A DNA stretch of 64,000 bases from JACDBE01 sp963714055 (GCA_963714055.1 OY970227.1:1984001-2048000); one strand, 5' to 3'; shown: positions 17,026 through 26,105, numbered from the stretch's first letter. A program made the numbers and translations. Notes: generated from the letters alone by a model not told the origin.

Positions 17026-18133
17026 CGACATCACCCCCGCCGGCGAGGGTGTGCATGCCGGCCACCACCGGTGTACCGGTGTCCTCGGCAGCCCGCCTGG
17101 CCTCTGCCGACCAGCGGCGGGCGAAACGGCGGTGCAGGGCGGCGTCGAGGATGACCGCAGCCAGGATGAGGACACCGAGGAAGGCGTCGCGCCAGAACTC
17201 GCTGACGCCGGGGACCCGCAACAGTCCGAGACGGAGCGTGTCGAGCAGGATCGCCCCGAGCAGCGCACCCACCATGGTGCCGGCGCCGCCGAGGATGCTC
17301 ACCCCTCCGACCACGGCGGCGGCCACCGATTCCAGCTCGAGCCCGGCACCGGCGGTGGCGCTGATCGTCCCCACCCTGGCCATGTAAAGGAAGCCGGCCA
17401 GCCCGGCGAGGGCGCCGCAGCCGACGAACGACCAGAACACCAGACGCGTGGCGGGGAGACCCGCCTGGTGAGCCGCTTCGGGGTTCGACCCGATGGCGTA
17501 CAGCCGGCGCCCCCAGCGCACCCGGCCCAGCATCCACTGCAGGACGAGGACGACGGCGACGGCGATGACGAATACCAGGCGCACCTCCAGCTCCCCGATG
17601 TTGAACACGGTGAGGTTGTAGAACTCGAGCACCCAATCGGGGAGCGAGGCGGCGGTGATGTTGACGCCGCCCGAGTAGAGGCTGAGCAGGGTGCGGAACC
17701 CGGCCAGTGTGCCCAGGGTGACGATGATCGCCGGCACCCCGCCGTAGGCGACGAGCGCGCCGTTGACCGATCCCAGGATCGCCCCGACCACCATCGCCAC
17801 CACGACGGCCACCACCGGGCCGGCGCCCTGGTAGACGCCGAGGAAGTCGCCGGTGAGGTAAGCGGCCACCCCGACGATCGACCCGACGGACAGGTCGATG
17901 TTGCGACTGATGATCACCAGCCCTTGGGCGACGGCGAGGATGGCCACGATCGCCACCGTGGTGGTGATCCTCACGAACGACTGCCCGCTCAGGTAGTCGT
18001 CGACCAGCAGCGAGAACACCAGCACCGCCACCACGATCAGTCCGAGGAGGGTCAGCTCCTTGACCCGGTCCGGCCGGAGCCAGGTGCTGGTGCCGGCGGT
18101 GCCTACTCGCTCGGTCGTTGCCTGCTGGGTCAT
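17018..18133 (-). CDS. rhaP: sugar ABC transporter permease (RhaP-like)
   Basis: 371 aa, RbsC/BPD_transp_2 permease with family signatures IISRNIDLSVGSIVGVAAYL, GVPAIIVTLGTLAGFR and GGVSILGGAGTMVGA. The ATG overlaps the ATPase stop (ATGA). It forms the membrane channel with the following permease. The C-terminal cytoplasmic tail is longer than usual and rich in Arg/Ala. Confidence 0.88.
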   Translation of the reverse strand: MTQQATTERVGTAGTSTWLRPDRVKELTLLGLIVVAVLVFSLLVDDYLSGQSFVRITTTVAIVAILAVAQGLVIISRNIDLSVGSIVGVAAYLTGDFLGVYQGAGPVVAVVVAMVVGAILGSVNGALVAYGGVPAIIVTLGTLAGFRTLLSLYSGGVNITAASLPDWVLEFYNLTVFNIGELEVRLVFVIAVAVVLVLQWMLGRVRWGRRLYAIGSNPEAAHQAGLPATRLVFWSFVGCGALAGLAGFLYMARVGTISATAGAGLELESVAAAVVGGVSILGGAGTMVGALLGAILLDTLRLGLLRVPGVSEFWRDAFLGVLILAAVILDAALHRRFARRWSAEARRAAEDTGTPVVAGMHTLAGGGDVDG

Positions 18134-19635
18134 GCGGTCCCCACCGCGGTGGTCATCACCCGCTCCTCGGTGGCTTCGGTCCGGTCGTAGATCGCCCGCA
18201 GCCGGCCCTCGCGCAGCACCGCCACCCGGTCGCTCATCGCCAGGACCTCGGGGAGGTCGGACGAGATGAGGATGATGGCGATCCCCGAGCGAGCGAGCTC
18301 GTCGATGAAGCGATGCACGTCCGCCTTGGCGCCGACGTCGATCCCACGGGTGGGCTCGTCGAGGATCAGCACCCCGGGAGAGGCGTTCAGCCACTTGGCG
18401 AGCATGGTCTTCTGCTGATTGCCGCCCGAGAGCAGGCCGACCGGGGTCGCCATGCTCGGCGTCCGGATGTCCAGCCGCTTGCCCATGGCGTCGGCGTCGG
18501 CGCGCTCCTTGGCCCGCTCGAGCAGGCCCAGACCGTTGGTGTACCGGTCGAGGGTTGCCAGGGTGATGTTGGCGGCGACCGGTTGCGACATCGACAGGCC
18601 GAGCTTGCGCCGGTCCTCGGAGAGGTAGGCGATCCCCAACTCCAGCGCCTGGCGGGGCGACTTGATTGTCACCGGCTTGCCGTCGAGCCGGACCGACCCC
18701 TCGCTGGCCGGCGCCACCCCGAACAAAGCCAGGCCTATGTCGGTGCGACCCGATCCCACCAGGCCGGCGAAGCCGAGCACCTCGCCGCCGCGTAGGTCGA
18801 AGGAGACGTCGGAGAACACGCCGTCCCGTCCCAGCGAGTTCACCTCGAGTCGCACCTCGCCAGGGTCTTGGTGGACCCGGGAGAAGAAGTCGCTGGGGTC
18901 GCGGCCCACCATCTCCCTGACCAGCGACTCCTCGGTGACCTCCGAGGTCGGCCGGGTCGAGATGCGTCGCCCGTCGCGGAACACCGAGATGCGGTCGGCG
19001 ATGACGAACAGCTCCTCGAGCCGGTGGGTGATGAAAACCACGGCCACCCCCGACTGGCGCAGCCGGCGGACCTGGCGGAACAGCCGCTCCACTTCATGGG
19101 CGGAGAGCGAGGCGGTCGGCTCGTCCATGATCAGCACCCGCACGTCCAGTGAGATCGCCTTGGCGATCTCCACCGCCTGCTGCCCGCCGACGGTGAGGCC
19201 CGACGCCGGCAGCCGGGGGTTGACGGTGATGTCGAGGTCGGTGAGGAGGCGCTCCGCCTCGGCGTACATCGTGCCGAAGTCGACCAGCCAGCCCTGGTCC
19301 TCGTGCCCGATGAAGATGTTCTCGGCGACGCTGAGGTCGGGGAAGATCGACGGCTCCTGGTAGATGGCCGCCACCCCGTGGCGCTGAGCCTCGGCGGAGC
19401 TGTGCGGGGCGTACGGCTCACCGGCCATGGTCATGGATCCGGTGTCCGCCGGATGGATGCCGGTCATGATCTTGATCAACGTCGACTTGCCGGCCCCGTT
19501 CTCGCCGGCGATGCCGTGGACTTCGCCGGGGTAGAGGTCGAGTGACACGTCGTCGAGCGCCTGGGTGGCGTCGAAGCGCTTGGAGACGCCCTCGATCCGC
19601 AACACCGGCCCGGGCGAGGTCTCCGGTGACGTCAC
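18130..19635 (-). CDS. rhaT: rhamnose ABC transporter ATP-binding protein, two ATPase domains
   Basis: About 501 aa from GTG 19635, exactly the usual size of RbsA/RhaT-type duplicated ATPases. First domain: Walker A GENGAGKST, signature LTVGGQQAVEIA, Walker B VLIMDEPTASLS. Second domain: degenerate Walker A GLVGSGRTDIG, signature LLSGGNQQKTMLAKW, Walker B VLILDEPTRGIDVG. The degenerate second P-loop is normal for this family. An upstream ATG at 19752 would add 39 nonconserved residues. It is the first gene of the rhamnose operon, downstream of the palindromic operator at 19755-19780. Confidence 0.88.
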   Translation of the reverse strand: MTSPETSPGPVLRIEGVSKRFDATQALDDVSLDLYPGEVHGIAGENGAGKSTLIKIMTGIHPADTGSMTMAGEPYAPHSSAEAQRHGVAAIYQEPSIFPDLSVAENIFIGHEDQGWLVDFGTMYAEAERLLTDLDITVNPRLPASGLTVGGQQAVEIAKAISLDVRVLIMDEPTASLSAHEVERLFRQVRRLRQSGVAVVFITHRLEELFVIADRISVFRDGRRISTRPTSEVTEESLVREMVGRDPSDFFSRVHQDPGEVRLEVNSLGRDGVFSDVSFDLRGGEVLGFAGLVGSGRTDIGLALFGVAPASEGSVRLDGKPVTIKSPRQALELGIAYLSEDRRKLGLSMSQPVAANITLATLDRYTNGLGLLERAKERADADAMGKRLDIRTPSMATPVGLLSGGNQQKTMLAKWLNASPGVLILDEPTRGIDVGAKADVHRFIDELARSGIAIILISSDLPEVLAMSDRVAVLREGRLRAIYDRTEATEERVMTTAVGTA

Positions 19636-19754
19636 CTTCGGGCACCGTTCGGCGGCACCGGGCGGCTTGGGGTGTGATGCTCCGGGCGACCTTGCGTCAC
19701 GCCGGCTCCTCCCTCGTCGGACGTCGTGCGGGCCCGGTGGCCCGACGTTCATCC

Positions 19755-19780
19755 GTGTAATATGTGACACTACATCACAC
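19755..19780. promoter_or_regulatory. candidate operator in the rhaT-lldD divergent region
   Basis: TGTGA (19763-19767), a 7-base spacer, then TCACA (19775-19779), overlapped by a second dyad GTGT (19755-19758) and ACAC (19767-19770). On the reverse strand the site contains TATTAC, a possible -10 for the rhamnose operon. It is an AT-richer island between rhaT and lldD and is the obvious target for the DeoR regulator of the operon; binding is inferred. Confidence 0.55.
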
Positions 19781-19870
19781 GACCAGCCGGGGGCAACCGA
19801 TGCCAGGCCACGCTCGCTCGACCGGGGCTCGCCCGCCCTTCCGACCTAGCCTGGGCCCGGTGAGGCGAGG

Positions 19871-21112
19871 GTGACCATACGGAGCCGTCTCGGCGCTCTC
19901 GGGGTGATCGACCTCCGCAAGTTCGAGCTCGACCCGGTGAAGCGCCGCCTGCGACGGGCGGCGTCGGTCGCCGACCTGAGGCGGATTGCCCGGCGCCGGC
20001 TACCCCGGGGCGTCTTCGACTACATCGACGGGGGAGCCGAGGACGAGTTGACCCTGGCGTCGAACGTCGCTGCGTTCCGCGAGATCGAGTTCGCCCCCCG
20101 GGTGCTGCGAGATGTCGGCGACGTCGATATCTCCTCGACGTTGTTGGGCAAGCCGCTGGCGATGCCGGTCGTGCTCGCCCCGACCGGCTTCACCCGCATC
20201 GCCGACCCTCCCGGGGAGCTGGCCGTTGCCCGGGCGGCGGCTCGGGCCGGGGTGCCCTATGCGCTGTCGACGTTGGGGACGCGCTCGATCGAGGAGGTGG
20301 CCGCCGTCGGGTCGGATCGTCTCTGGTTCCAGGTGTACGTGTGGCGCGACCGGGGGCTGGTCGCCGAGCTGGTCGAGCGGGCCGCCGACGCCGGCTACGA
20401 GGCGCTGTGCATCACCGTGGACACCGCGGTGCTCGGGCGCCGGGAGCGCGATGTGCGGCGCGGATTCACCCTGCCGCCCAAGGTTGGGCTCTCCACCCTG
20501 CTCGACGGGGCGATCCACCCCGGTTGGGCCTGGAAGTTCGTCAGGTCGGATCCCATCTTGTTCGCCAACGTCGCCGGCCTCGGGGTCGGCGACGGTGCGC
20601 AAGCCATCAGCCTGGCCGAGTACGTGGGCCGGCAGTTCGACCCCGGGTTGTCCTGGGACGACGTCGCCTGGTTCCGGGAGCGCTGGGAAGGGCCCATCGT
20701 CCTCAAGGGAATCCAGACCGTCGCCGATGCCGTGATCGCCGCCGACAACGGCGTGGAGGCGATCGCCCTCTCCAACCACGGGGGCCGGCAGCTCGACTCG
20801 GCGCCGGCTCCCCTCGAGCTGGTCCCGGACGTCGCCGACGCCGTCGGGGGACGGGTTGAGATCATCTGCGACGGCGGGGTGCGCCGGGGGAGCGACGTCG
20901 TAAAGGCGGTCGCCATGGGCGCCGATGCCTGCATGGTCGGCCGCGCCTACCTCTACGGTCTCGGCGCCGCCGGTGAGGCGGGCGTGGACCACGTCATGCA
21001 GCTGCTCTCCTCGGACATGAAGCGGACGATGGCGCTGATCGGATCCCGGCGGGTCGCCGATCTCGACGGCGAGGTCGTGGTGAGGCGAGGGGGCGCTTCC
21101 CGGCCGGGGTGA
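19871..21112 (+). CDS. lldD: FMN-dependent alpha-hydroxy acid dehydrogenase (L-lactate dehydrogenase type)
   Basis: 413 aa. TIM-barrel FMN enzyme: FDYIDGGAEDELTL, VLAPTGFTRIADPPGELAVA, FQVYVWRDR, the active-site His in ALSNHGGRQLDSAP and ICDGGVRRGSDVVKAVAMGA. It oxidises L-lactate (or a similar 2-hydroxy acid) to pyruvate with quinone or oxygen as acceptor. Divergent transcription from the rhamnose operon, whose RhaE makes L-lactate, supports L-lactate as substrate. Start GTG 19871 has GAGGCGAGG before it. Glycolate or mandelate oxidases are family alternatives. Confidence 0.85.
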   Translation: MTIRSRLGALGVIDLRKFELDPVKRRLRRAASVADLRRIARRRLPRGVFDYIDGGAEDELTLASNVAAFREIEFAPRVLRDVGDVDISSTLLGKPLAMPVVLAPTGFTRIADPPGELAVARAAARAGVPYALSTLGTRSIEEVAAVGSDRLWFQVYVWRDRGLVAELVERAADAGYEALCITVDTAVLGRRERDVRRGFTLPPKVGLSTLLDGAIHPGWAWKFVRSDPILFANVAGLGVGDGAQAISLAEYVGRQFDPGLSWDDVAWFRERWEGPIVLKGIQTVADAVIAADNGVEAIALSNHGGRQLDSAPAPLELVPDVADAVGGRVEIICDGGVRRGSDVVKAVAMGADACMVGRAYLYGLGAAGEAGVDHVMQLLSSDMKRTMALIGSRRVADLDGEVVVRRGGASRPG

Positions 21113-21169
21113 CGGGACACCGGCGCCGGCGTCGGGAACCGGACCGCGACCCGTCTCCGTCGAAGCGGC

Positions 21170-22078
21170 ATGACATCAGCACGCACATCCCCCCTGAGGC
21201 TCGTGGTCGGATCGCTGGCACTCCTCCTCGTCGTGGCCGCATGTGGTGGCGGTGACGACTCGAGTGGCTCGACGGACGGCGTCGCCACCGATGGCGGCGG
21301 CACGACTGCCGCTCCCGACCCCAGCACCTCCGGCGCCGGGAGTGATGCCGGCCAGCCACTGTTCATGATCACGTACGAGGGAGGTTTCTCGACACCGACT
21401 CTGCTCGCCTCGCTGGGGCCTGTATACGACGTGACCACCGACGGCCGGCTCATCTACCAGGGTGCCATCCCCGAGATCTTCCCGGGCCCGCTGGTCCCTC
21501 CCTACGAGGTCAAGGACGTCGCCGACCTGCTTCCCGACCTTCAGGAGATCCTCGACCGGATCGGCATCGCCGACATCACCGAGGAGATCAACGACCAGGC
21601 GGCGGGCAACGTGGCCGATGCCTCGACGACGGTGCTCACCTACTTCGACGAGAACGGCACCCACCGGTACGGCGTGTACGCCCTCGGGTTCAACCCGGAA
21701 GCCGAGACGAGCGACCCCAAGGTGGTAGCGCTCAACGACCTCATGCTCACCCTGCAGGACGCATCGTTCTCGGGTGATCCGGGCGAGCCCTATTCCTCCG
21801 ACCGGTGGCAGGTGGTGCAGAACGGCGACTTCATCCCCGGTGGCGACACCGGTCTGCCCGAGGACGTGCGGCCCTACCCGCTCGAAGTGGCTGTCGCCGA
21901 CTTCGAGCACACCAGCTTCGGGCTCCCCTGCACCGTCCTCGAGGGCGCCGACGCGGCGGCGGCCGCCGAGGTCTTCGGCGACGCCACCCAGGCGACCGTC
22001 TGGGACACCGGCACCGAGGAGATCCAGCTGCTCCCCCGCCCGCTGCTCCCCGGCGAGGTCGGCTGCGAGAACCGGTAG
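21170..22078 (+). CDS. putative lipoprotein, unknown function
   Basis: 302 aa. An N-terminal signal ends in a clear lipobox (LLVVAACGGG), followed by a Ser/Gly/Thr/Asp linker and a globular region without a recognised family. Four Cys-poor beta-rich segments and PYEVKDVADLLPDLQEIL are visible. It is predicted to be anchored on the outer face of the membrane. No Shine-Dalgarno is evident at ATG 21170. It follows lldD in the same direction by 57 bases but need not be co-transcribed. Confidence 0.7.
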   Translation: MTSARTSPLRLVVGSLALLLVVAACGGGDDSSGSTDGVATDGGGTTAAPDPSTSGAGSDAGQPLFMITYEGGFSTPTLLASLGPVYDVTTDGRLIYQGAIPEIFPGPLVPPYEVKDVADLLPDLQEILDRIGIADITEEINDQAAGNVADASTTVLTYFDENGTHRYGVYALGFNPEAETSDPKVVALNDLMLTLQDASFSGDPGEPYSSDRWQVVQNGDFIPGGDTGLPEDVRPYPLEVAVADFEHTSFGLPCTVLEGADAAAAAEVFGDATQATVWDTGTEEIQLLPRPLLPGEVGCENR

Positions 22079-22096
22079 GTAGATAGGTCGAGCGAC

Positions 22097-22425
22097 GGTC
22101 CCTCCCCGACCCCCCCTTCCCGGGGAGGGACCGCCTCGAGCTCTCGTTCCCCTCCCCCGGATGGGGGAGGGGTGACCACGAAGTGGCCGGTTCACTTCCC
22201 CGCCCCCGGAGGGGGAGGGTGGCCACGAAGTGGCCGGGGAGGGGTGCTGCCTGTCCGCAATCTGACCGGCCACTGTGGCTGTCAGGGCGTTTCCCCCGCT
22301 CCGTGAGGGAGAGGCCGGGTTTGGAGTCGCCGTCCGCATTCGGGTCCTGCAGGAGCTGTCGTTCGTCCACCCCTCCCCGCCGCCTGACGGCGGCACCCCT
22401 CCCCGATTCCGGGGAGGGGAAACCC
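22097..22425. repeat. mosaic of palindromic GC-rich repeat elements
   Basis: A gene-free 330-base stretch packed with inverted repeats. GGTCCCTCCCCG (22097-22108) pairs with CGGGGAGGGACC (22121-22132). CCTCCCCCGG/ATGGGGGAGG occurs at 22151-22170. GGCCACGAAGTGGCC occurs at 22221-22235, with a near-copy at 22175-22188. CCTCCCCG-ATT-CCGGGGAGGGG lies near the end. The recurrent CCTCCCC and CCACGAAGTGG modules in both orientations resemble interspersed mosaic (REP/BIME-like) elements. The first hairpin may also end the lipoprotein transcript. Confidence 0.7.
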
Positions 22426-22473
22426 CCCGGGGCCATAACCCGTAGGCTGCCGGCAGCCGACCCGGGAGGATGC

Positions 22474-24141
22474 GTGCCGAGCCAGGAGTTGGAGCGGCTG
22501 GGTGACGAGTACTGGGACTACGAGCTGGCGCGGCAGCCCACCTACGCCCTCTTGTTGGGTGACCATCGTTTCGACGAGGAGATGGAGGACGCCTCCCGCG
22601 CGTCCGAGGACAGCGCCATCTCGGCATTGGGCGACTTCTCCGACAAGGCCGAATCGATCGATCCCGGCGACCTGACCGCCGACGAGGCGGTCGCCCGCGA
22701 CCTGCTCTGCTTCGAGGCCGGCACCAACGCCGACGTCCTCGGCCTCCGTCTCGCCGAGATCGCCGTCAACCACGCTATCGGCATCCAGGTCGACGTGCCG
22801 GTGTTCGTCCAGCAGCTTCCCCTCGTCGAGCCGGCACACGCCGCCGCCATGGTGCCCAAGTTCACCGAGTTGGGACGGTGGATCCGGCAGTCGGCGCAGC
22901 GCCTGGTCGAGGGGGTCGACGCCGGGCGAACCCCGCCCCGGTACACGTGTGACCTCACCGTCGGGCAACTCGACGCCTACCTCGCATCCGACCTGCCCGA
23001 CGACCCGTTGCTCGGCATCAAACCGCCGCCGACGATGTCGGAGGACGAGGTCGCGGAGTGGTCGACCCGCCTCGCCGAGGTCGTGGAGCGCGAGGTGCGA
23101 CCGGCCTGGGCGGAGTTCCGGCAGGTCGTCGCCGAGACCGTGGCACCGGTCGCCAGGCCGGAGGAGCAACCCGGTTTGTGCTGGCTGGACGGCGGCGAGG
23201 AGGCCTACAGGGTGCTGCTCCACCGCCACACGTCCACCGACCTGACCGCACAGGAGATCCACGACATCGGCCTCGGACAGATCGCCCGGCTCGCCGACGA
23301 GTACCGCGAGCTGGGGAGCGAGGTGCTGGCCACCGACGACCTCGACGAGATCTTCTCCAGGCTTCGCTCCGACGCCAGCCTCCTCTTCGAGGACGGGCCG
23401 TCGATCGTGGCCGCCTCCGAGCGGGCGCTGGCCAAGGCGGGCGCCGCCATGGGCGACTGGTTCGGCCGCCTCCCCAAGGCCGAGTGCGTGGTCCGGGAGA
23501 CGCCGGTGGGCCCGCTCGCCTTCTATTACCCGCCTGCCGCCGACGGCAGCCGGCCCGGCACCTACTTCATCAACACGTCGAACCCGGCCGGCTGGCACCG
23601 CTACGAGGTCGAGGCCATGTCGTACCACGAGGGCATCCCCGGCCATCACCTGCAGCTGGCGATCGCCGCGGAGCTCGACGGCATCGCCCCGTTCCGCAGG
23701 CACACCCACCTCAATGCCTATGCCGAGGGATGGGGCCTGTACACCGAGCGCCTCGCCGACGAGATGGGCCTCTACTCGGGTCCGTTGGAGCGGATCGGCA
23801 TGCTGTCCGCCGATTCGATGCGAGCGAGCAGGCTCGTCGTCGACACCGGCTTGCACGCCTTCGGGTGGAGCCGGCAGCAGGCGATCGACTACTTCGCCGG
23901 GAACTCGCCGATGTCGCTGGCGATGATCGAGGCCGAGATCGACCGCTATATCGGCATGCCCGGCCAGGCGTGCGGTTACATGATCGGCCGGCTGGAGATC
24001 CTGCGGATGCGGGCCGAGGCCATGGAGGCGATGGGCGACGGCTTCGACATCAAGGGCTTCCACGACACGGTGTTGGGCTCCGGCTCGATCCCGCTGGGCA
24101 CCCTCGACCGGTTGGTGTCCACCTGGGCCGGGGGCGGTTAG
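22474..24141 (+). CDS. DUF885 family putative metallo-hydrolase
   Basis: About 555 aa from GTG 22474 (GGGAGG four bases upstream). DUF885 proteins are predicted zincin-like peptidases, mostly uncharacterised. The HExxH-like motif MSYHEGIPGHHLQLAIA is intact, with the downstream Glu in NAYAEGWGLYTERLADE as third ligand. FYYPPAADGSRPGTYFIN and CGYMIGRLEILRMR are further family stretches. No signal peptide, so probably cytoplasmic. It converges with metF, with a gap of only 12 bases. Confidence 0.82.
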   Translation: MPSQELERLGDEYWDYELARQPTYALLLGDHRFDEEMEDASRASEDSAISALGDFSDKAESIDPGDLTADEAVARDLLCFEAGTNADVLGLRLAEIAVNHAIGIQVDVPVFVQQLPLVEPAHAAAMVPKFTELGRWIRQSAQRLVEGVDAGRTPPRYTCDLTVGQLDAYLASDLPDDPLLGIKPPPTMSEDEVAEWSTRLAEVVEREVRPAWAEFRQVVAETVAPVARPEEQPGLCWLDGGEEAYRVLLHRHTSTDLTAQEIHDIGLGQIARLADEYRELGSEVLATDDLDEIFSRLRSDASLLFEDGPSIVAASERALAKAGAAMGDWFGRLPKAECVVRETPVGPLAFYYPPAADGSRPGTYFINTSNPAGWHRYEVEAMSYHEGIPGHHLQLAIAAELDGIAPFRRHTHLNAYAEGWGLYTERLADEMGLYSGPLERIGMLSADSMRASRLVVDTGLHAFGWSRQQAIDYFAGNSPMSLAMIEAEIDRYIGMPGQACGYMIGRLEILRMRAEAMEAMGDGFDIKGFHDTVLGSGSIPLGTLDRLVSTWAGGG

Positions 24142-24153
24142 CGCCTCGGCCGG

Positions 24154-25104
24154 TTACCGGAGGCCGTCGATCACCCGTACCACGTTGGTGGCGGTGCTCA
24201 TGATGTAGAAGTGGATGCCGGGAACCCCGTTGGCGAGCAGCTCGGCCGATTGCTCCCTGGCCCAGGCCACCCCCACGTCGGCCGCTCGAGCGTTGGTGTC
24301 GACCTGCAGGACCTCGTCGGCCAGCGCCTCGGGGATCTCGGCCCCGAAGGTGCGGGGGAGCGACTGGAGGTGGTTCCTGGTGGCGAGGATCTTGAGCCCG
24401 GGGACGATCGGCACCGTGATCCCCGCCGCCCGGCACTCTTCGACGAACCGGAAGTAGTGGCGGTTGTCGAAGAACATCTGGGTGACGACGTAGTCGGCGC
24501 CGGCGTCGACCTTGCGTCTCAGGTTGGCGATGTCCCAGGCGAGGTTGGGCGCCTCGACGTGCTTCTCGGGGTAGCCGCCGACGCCGATGCAGAAGTCGGT
24601 CGGCTTGGCGTCGACCAGGTCCTCAAGGTACTTGCCGTCGTTCATCCGCACGATCTGCGTCACCAGGTCGCTGGCGTAGCCGTTGGCGGACCGGTCCGGT
24701 CGCTCCGGCTTGGCGTGCCCGATGTCGTCGCCGCGCACCGCCAGCACGTTGCGGATCCCCAGGTAGTGCAGCTCGATGAGGGCGTCCTCGGTCTCCTCCC
24801 TGGTGAACCCCTGGCACAGGATGTGGGGCACGGCGTCGATGCCGTACCGGTACTGGATGGCGGCGCACAACCCGATCGTCCCGGGCCGTTTCCGCTTGAC
24901 GTGACGCCGCACGATGTTGTCCGGCATCTCTTCGTAATACGCCTCGGCGGCGTGGCTGGTCACGTCGATGAACGGCGGCTCGAAGGGAAGCAGGGCGTCG
25001 ACGATCCCCAGGATGTCCTCGATCGACCCGCCTCGCCGCGGCGGGATGATCTCGTACGAGATGAGCGGCTCGGTTGCCGCCGCGTAGTGCTCGGTGACCT
25101 TCAC
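24154..25104 (-). CDS. metF: 5,10-methylenetetrahydrofolate reductase
   Basis: 316 aa, (beta-alpha)8 barrel of the MetF family that makes 5-methyl-THF for methionine synthesis using FAD. Motifs: active-site Glu in SYEIIPPR, FIDVTSHA, NVLAVRGDD, DYVVTQMFFDN. Starts at GTG 25104 with no obvious Shine-Dalgarno. No riboswitch was seen upstream; it diverges from an SDR gene. Confidence 0.92.
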   Translation of the reverse strand: MKVTEHYAAATEPLISYEIIPPRRGGSIEDILGIVDALLPFEPPFIDVTSHAAEAYYEEMPDNIVRRHVKRKRPGTIGLCAAIQYRYGIDAVPHILCQGFTREETEDALIELHYLGIRNVLAVRGDDIGHAKPERPDRSANGYASDLVTQIVRMNDGKYLEDLVDAKPTDFCIGVGGYPEKHVEAPNLAWDIANLRRKVDAGADYVVTQMFFDNRHYFRFVEECRAAGITVPIVPGLKILATRNHLQSLPRTFGAEIPEALADEVLQVDTNARAADVGVAWAREQSAELLANGVPGIHFYIMSTATNVVRVIDGLR

Positions 25105-25226
25105 GCCGGGGACGTTACCGCCTCAGCTCCGTTCTCCGGTCCTCCGAGGTTCAGCGCTGTTGACCCGTGATCAGTGCCACTGTTACCTTGGCCGTCGGGT
25201 CCCAGTGCTTCGACGAGGAGGTCTCC

Positions 25227-25931
25227 GTGGCGGGAACCGGCGCCGTTGTGGTGATCGGAGGGTCGGCAGGGTTGGGCCTCGAGGTGGCCCGGCACTATGC
25301 CGAACAGGGCCGGACCGTGGTCCTGTCGAGCCGTGACCTGGGCCGGGCCGAAGCCGCCGCCGCCGAGGTCGGCGGTGACACCACCGGGATCGCCCTCGAC
25401 CTGGCCGAGCCCGAAGCCATCGCCGCCGCCCTCGAGGGCATCGACGCCGTCGACCACCTGGTGCTCGCCGCCATCGAGCGCGACGAGAACACGGTGCGCG
25501 ACCTCCGGCTCGCCGAGGCTACCCGACTGGTCACCCTCAAGCTGGTCGGCTACGTGGCAGCGGTGAACACCCTGCTACCACGGATGACGGAGTCGAGCGC
25601 CATCGTCCTGTTCGGAGGCCTGGCCAAGGACCGCCCGTATCCCGGGTCCACCTTCGTCAGCACGGTCAACGGCGGGATCACCGGGATGGTCACCACGATG
25701 GCCTCGGAACTCGCCCCGATCAGGGTCAACGCCATCCACCCGGCGGTGGTCGGTGACAGCCCGTACTGGAGGGACAAGCCGCCGGCGGTGCTCGACGCCC
25801 TGCGCGACCGTACCCCCACCGGCCGCCTGGTGGCGATGAGCGACATCGTCGACGCCGTGGTGTTCCTGCTGGAGAACCCGTCGGTGAACGGCATCGACCT
25901 GAGGGTCGACGGCGGCTGGTTGGTCAGGTAG
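25227..25931 (+). CDS. atypical short-chain dehydrogenase/reductase lacking the YxxxK motif
   Basis: 234 aa from GTG 25227 (GAGGAGG upstream). A Rossmann fold is evident: VVVIGGSAGLGLEVARHYAEQ at the N-terminus, TTGIALDLAEPEAI, and the C-terminal MSDIVDAVVFLLENPSVNGIDLRVDGGWL. Where a canonical SDR has Tyr-xxx-Lys this protein appears to have F-V-S-T-V in GSTFVSTVNGGITG, so the usual catalytic pair is missing. It may be a non-catalytic or divergent SDR. Function unassigned. Confidence 0.75.
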   Translation: MAGTGAVVVIGGSAGLGLEVARHYAEQGRTVVLSSRDLGRAEAAAAEVGGDTTGIALDLAEPEAIAAALEGIDAVDHLVLAAIERDENTVRDLRLAEATRLVTLKLVGYVAAVNTLLPRMTESSAIVLFGGLAKDRPYPGSTFVSTVNGGITGMVTTMASELAPIRVNAIHPAVVGDSPYWRDKPPAVLDALRDRTPTGRLVAMSDIVDAVVFLLENPSVNGIDLRVDGGWLVR

Positions 25932-25958
25932 CGCGTCCCGCCCATCACGGGAAGGCAT

Positions 25959-26018
25959 GCGATCGAACTTTGAGCGAGTGGCGCCATGTGGTGTGTTCAA
26001 TCGCTCACAGTTTGCATG
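25959..26018. repeat. palindromic 60-bp repeat, copy 1
   Basis: Inverted stem GAACTTTGAGCGA (25965-25977) with TCGCTCACAGTTT (26001-26013), one mismatch, loop containing GTGGCGCCATG. It lies between two convergent genes and is repeated 12 bases further on. Confidence 0.8.
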
Positions 26019-26030
26019 CAGGTGACCGGG

Positions 26031-26092
26031 GCGATCGAACTTTGAGCGAGTGGCGCCATGTGGTGTGTGTTCAATCGCTCAAAGTTTGCATG
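26031..26092. repeat. palindromic 60-bp repeat, copy 2
   Basis: Near-identical direct copy of the preceding element, with a TG insertion in the loop and a better stem: GAACTTTGAGCGA (26037-26049) with TCGCTCAAAGTTT (26075-26087). The pair may act as a bidirectional terminator between the SDR and bicupin genes or be a small interspersed repeat. Confidence 0.8.
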
Positions 26093-26105
26093 GAGGGATG
26101 TGGGC

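Noticed and set aside
16952..18190. A 412-codon plus-strand frame opposite the two rhamnose permeases
   Set aside because: His/Asp/Gln-rich shadow with no domain; the minus strand encodes two clear RbsC-type permeases.
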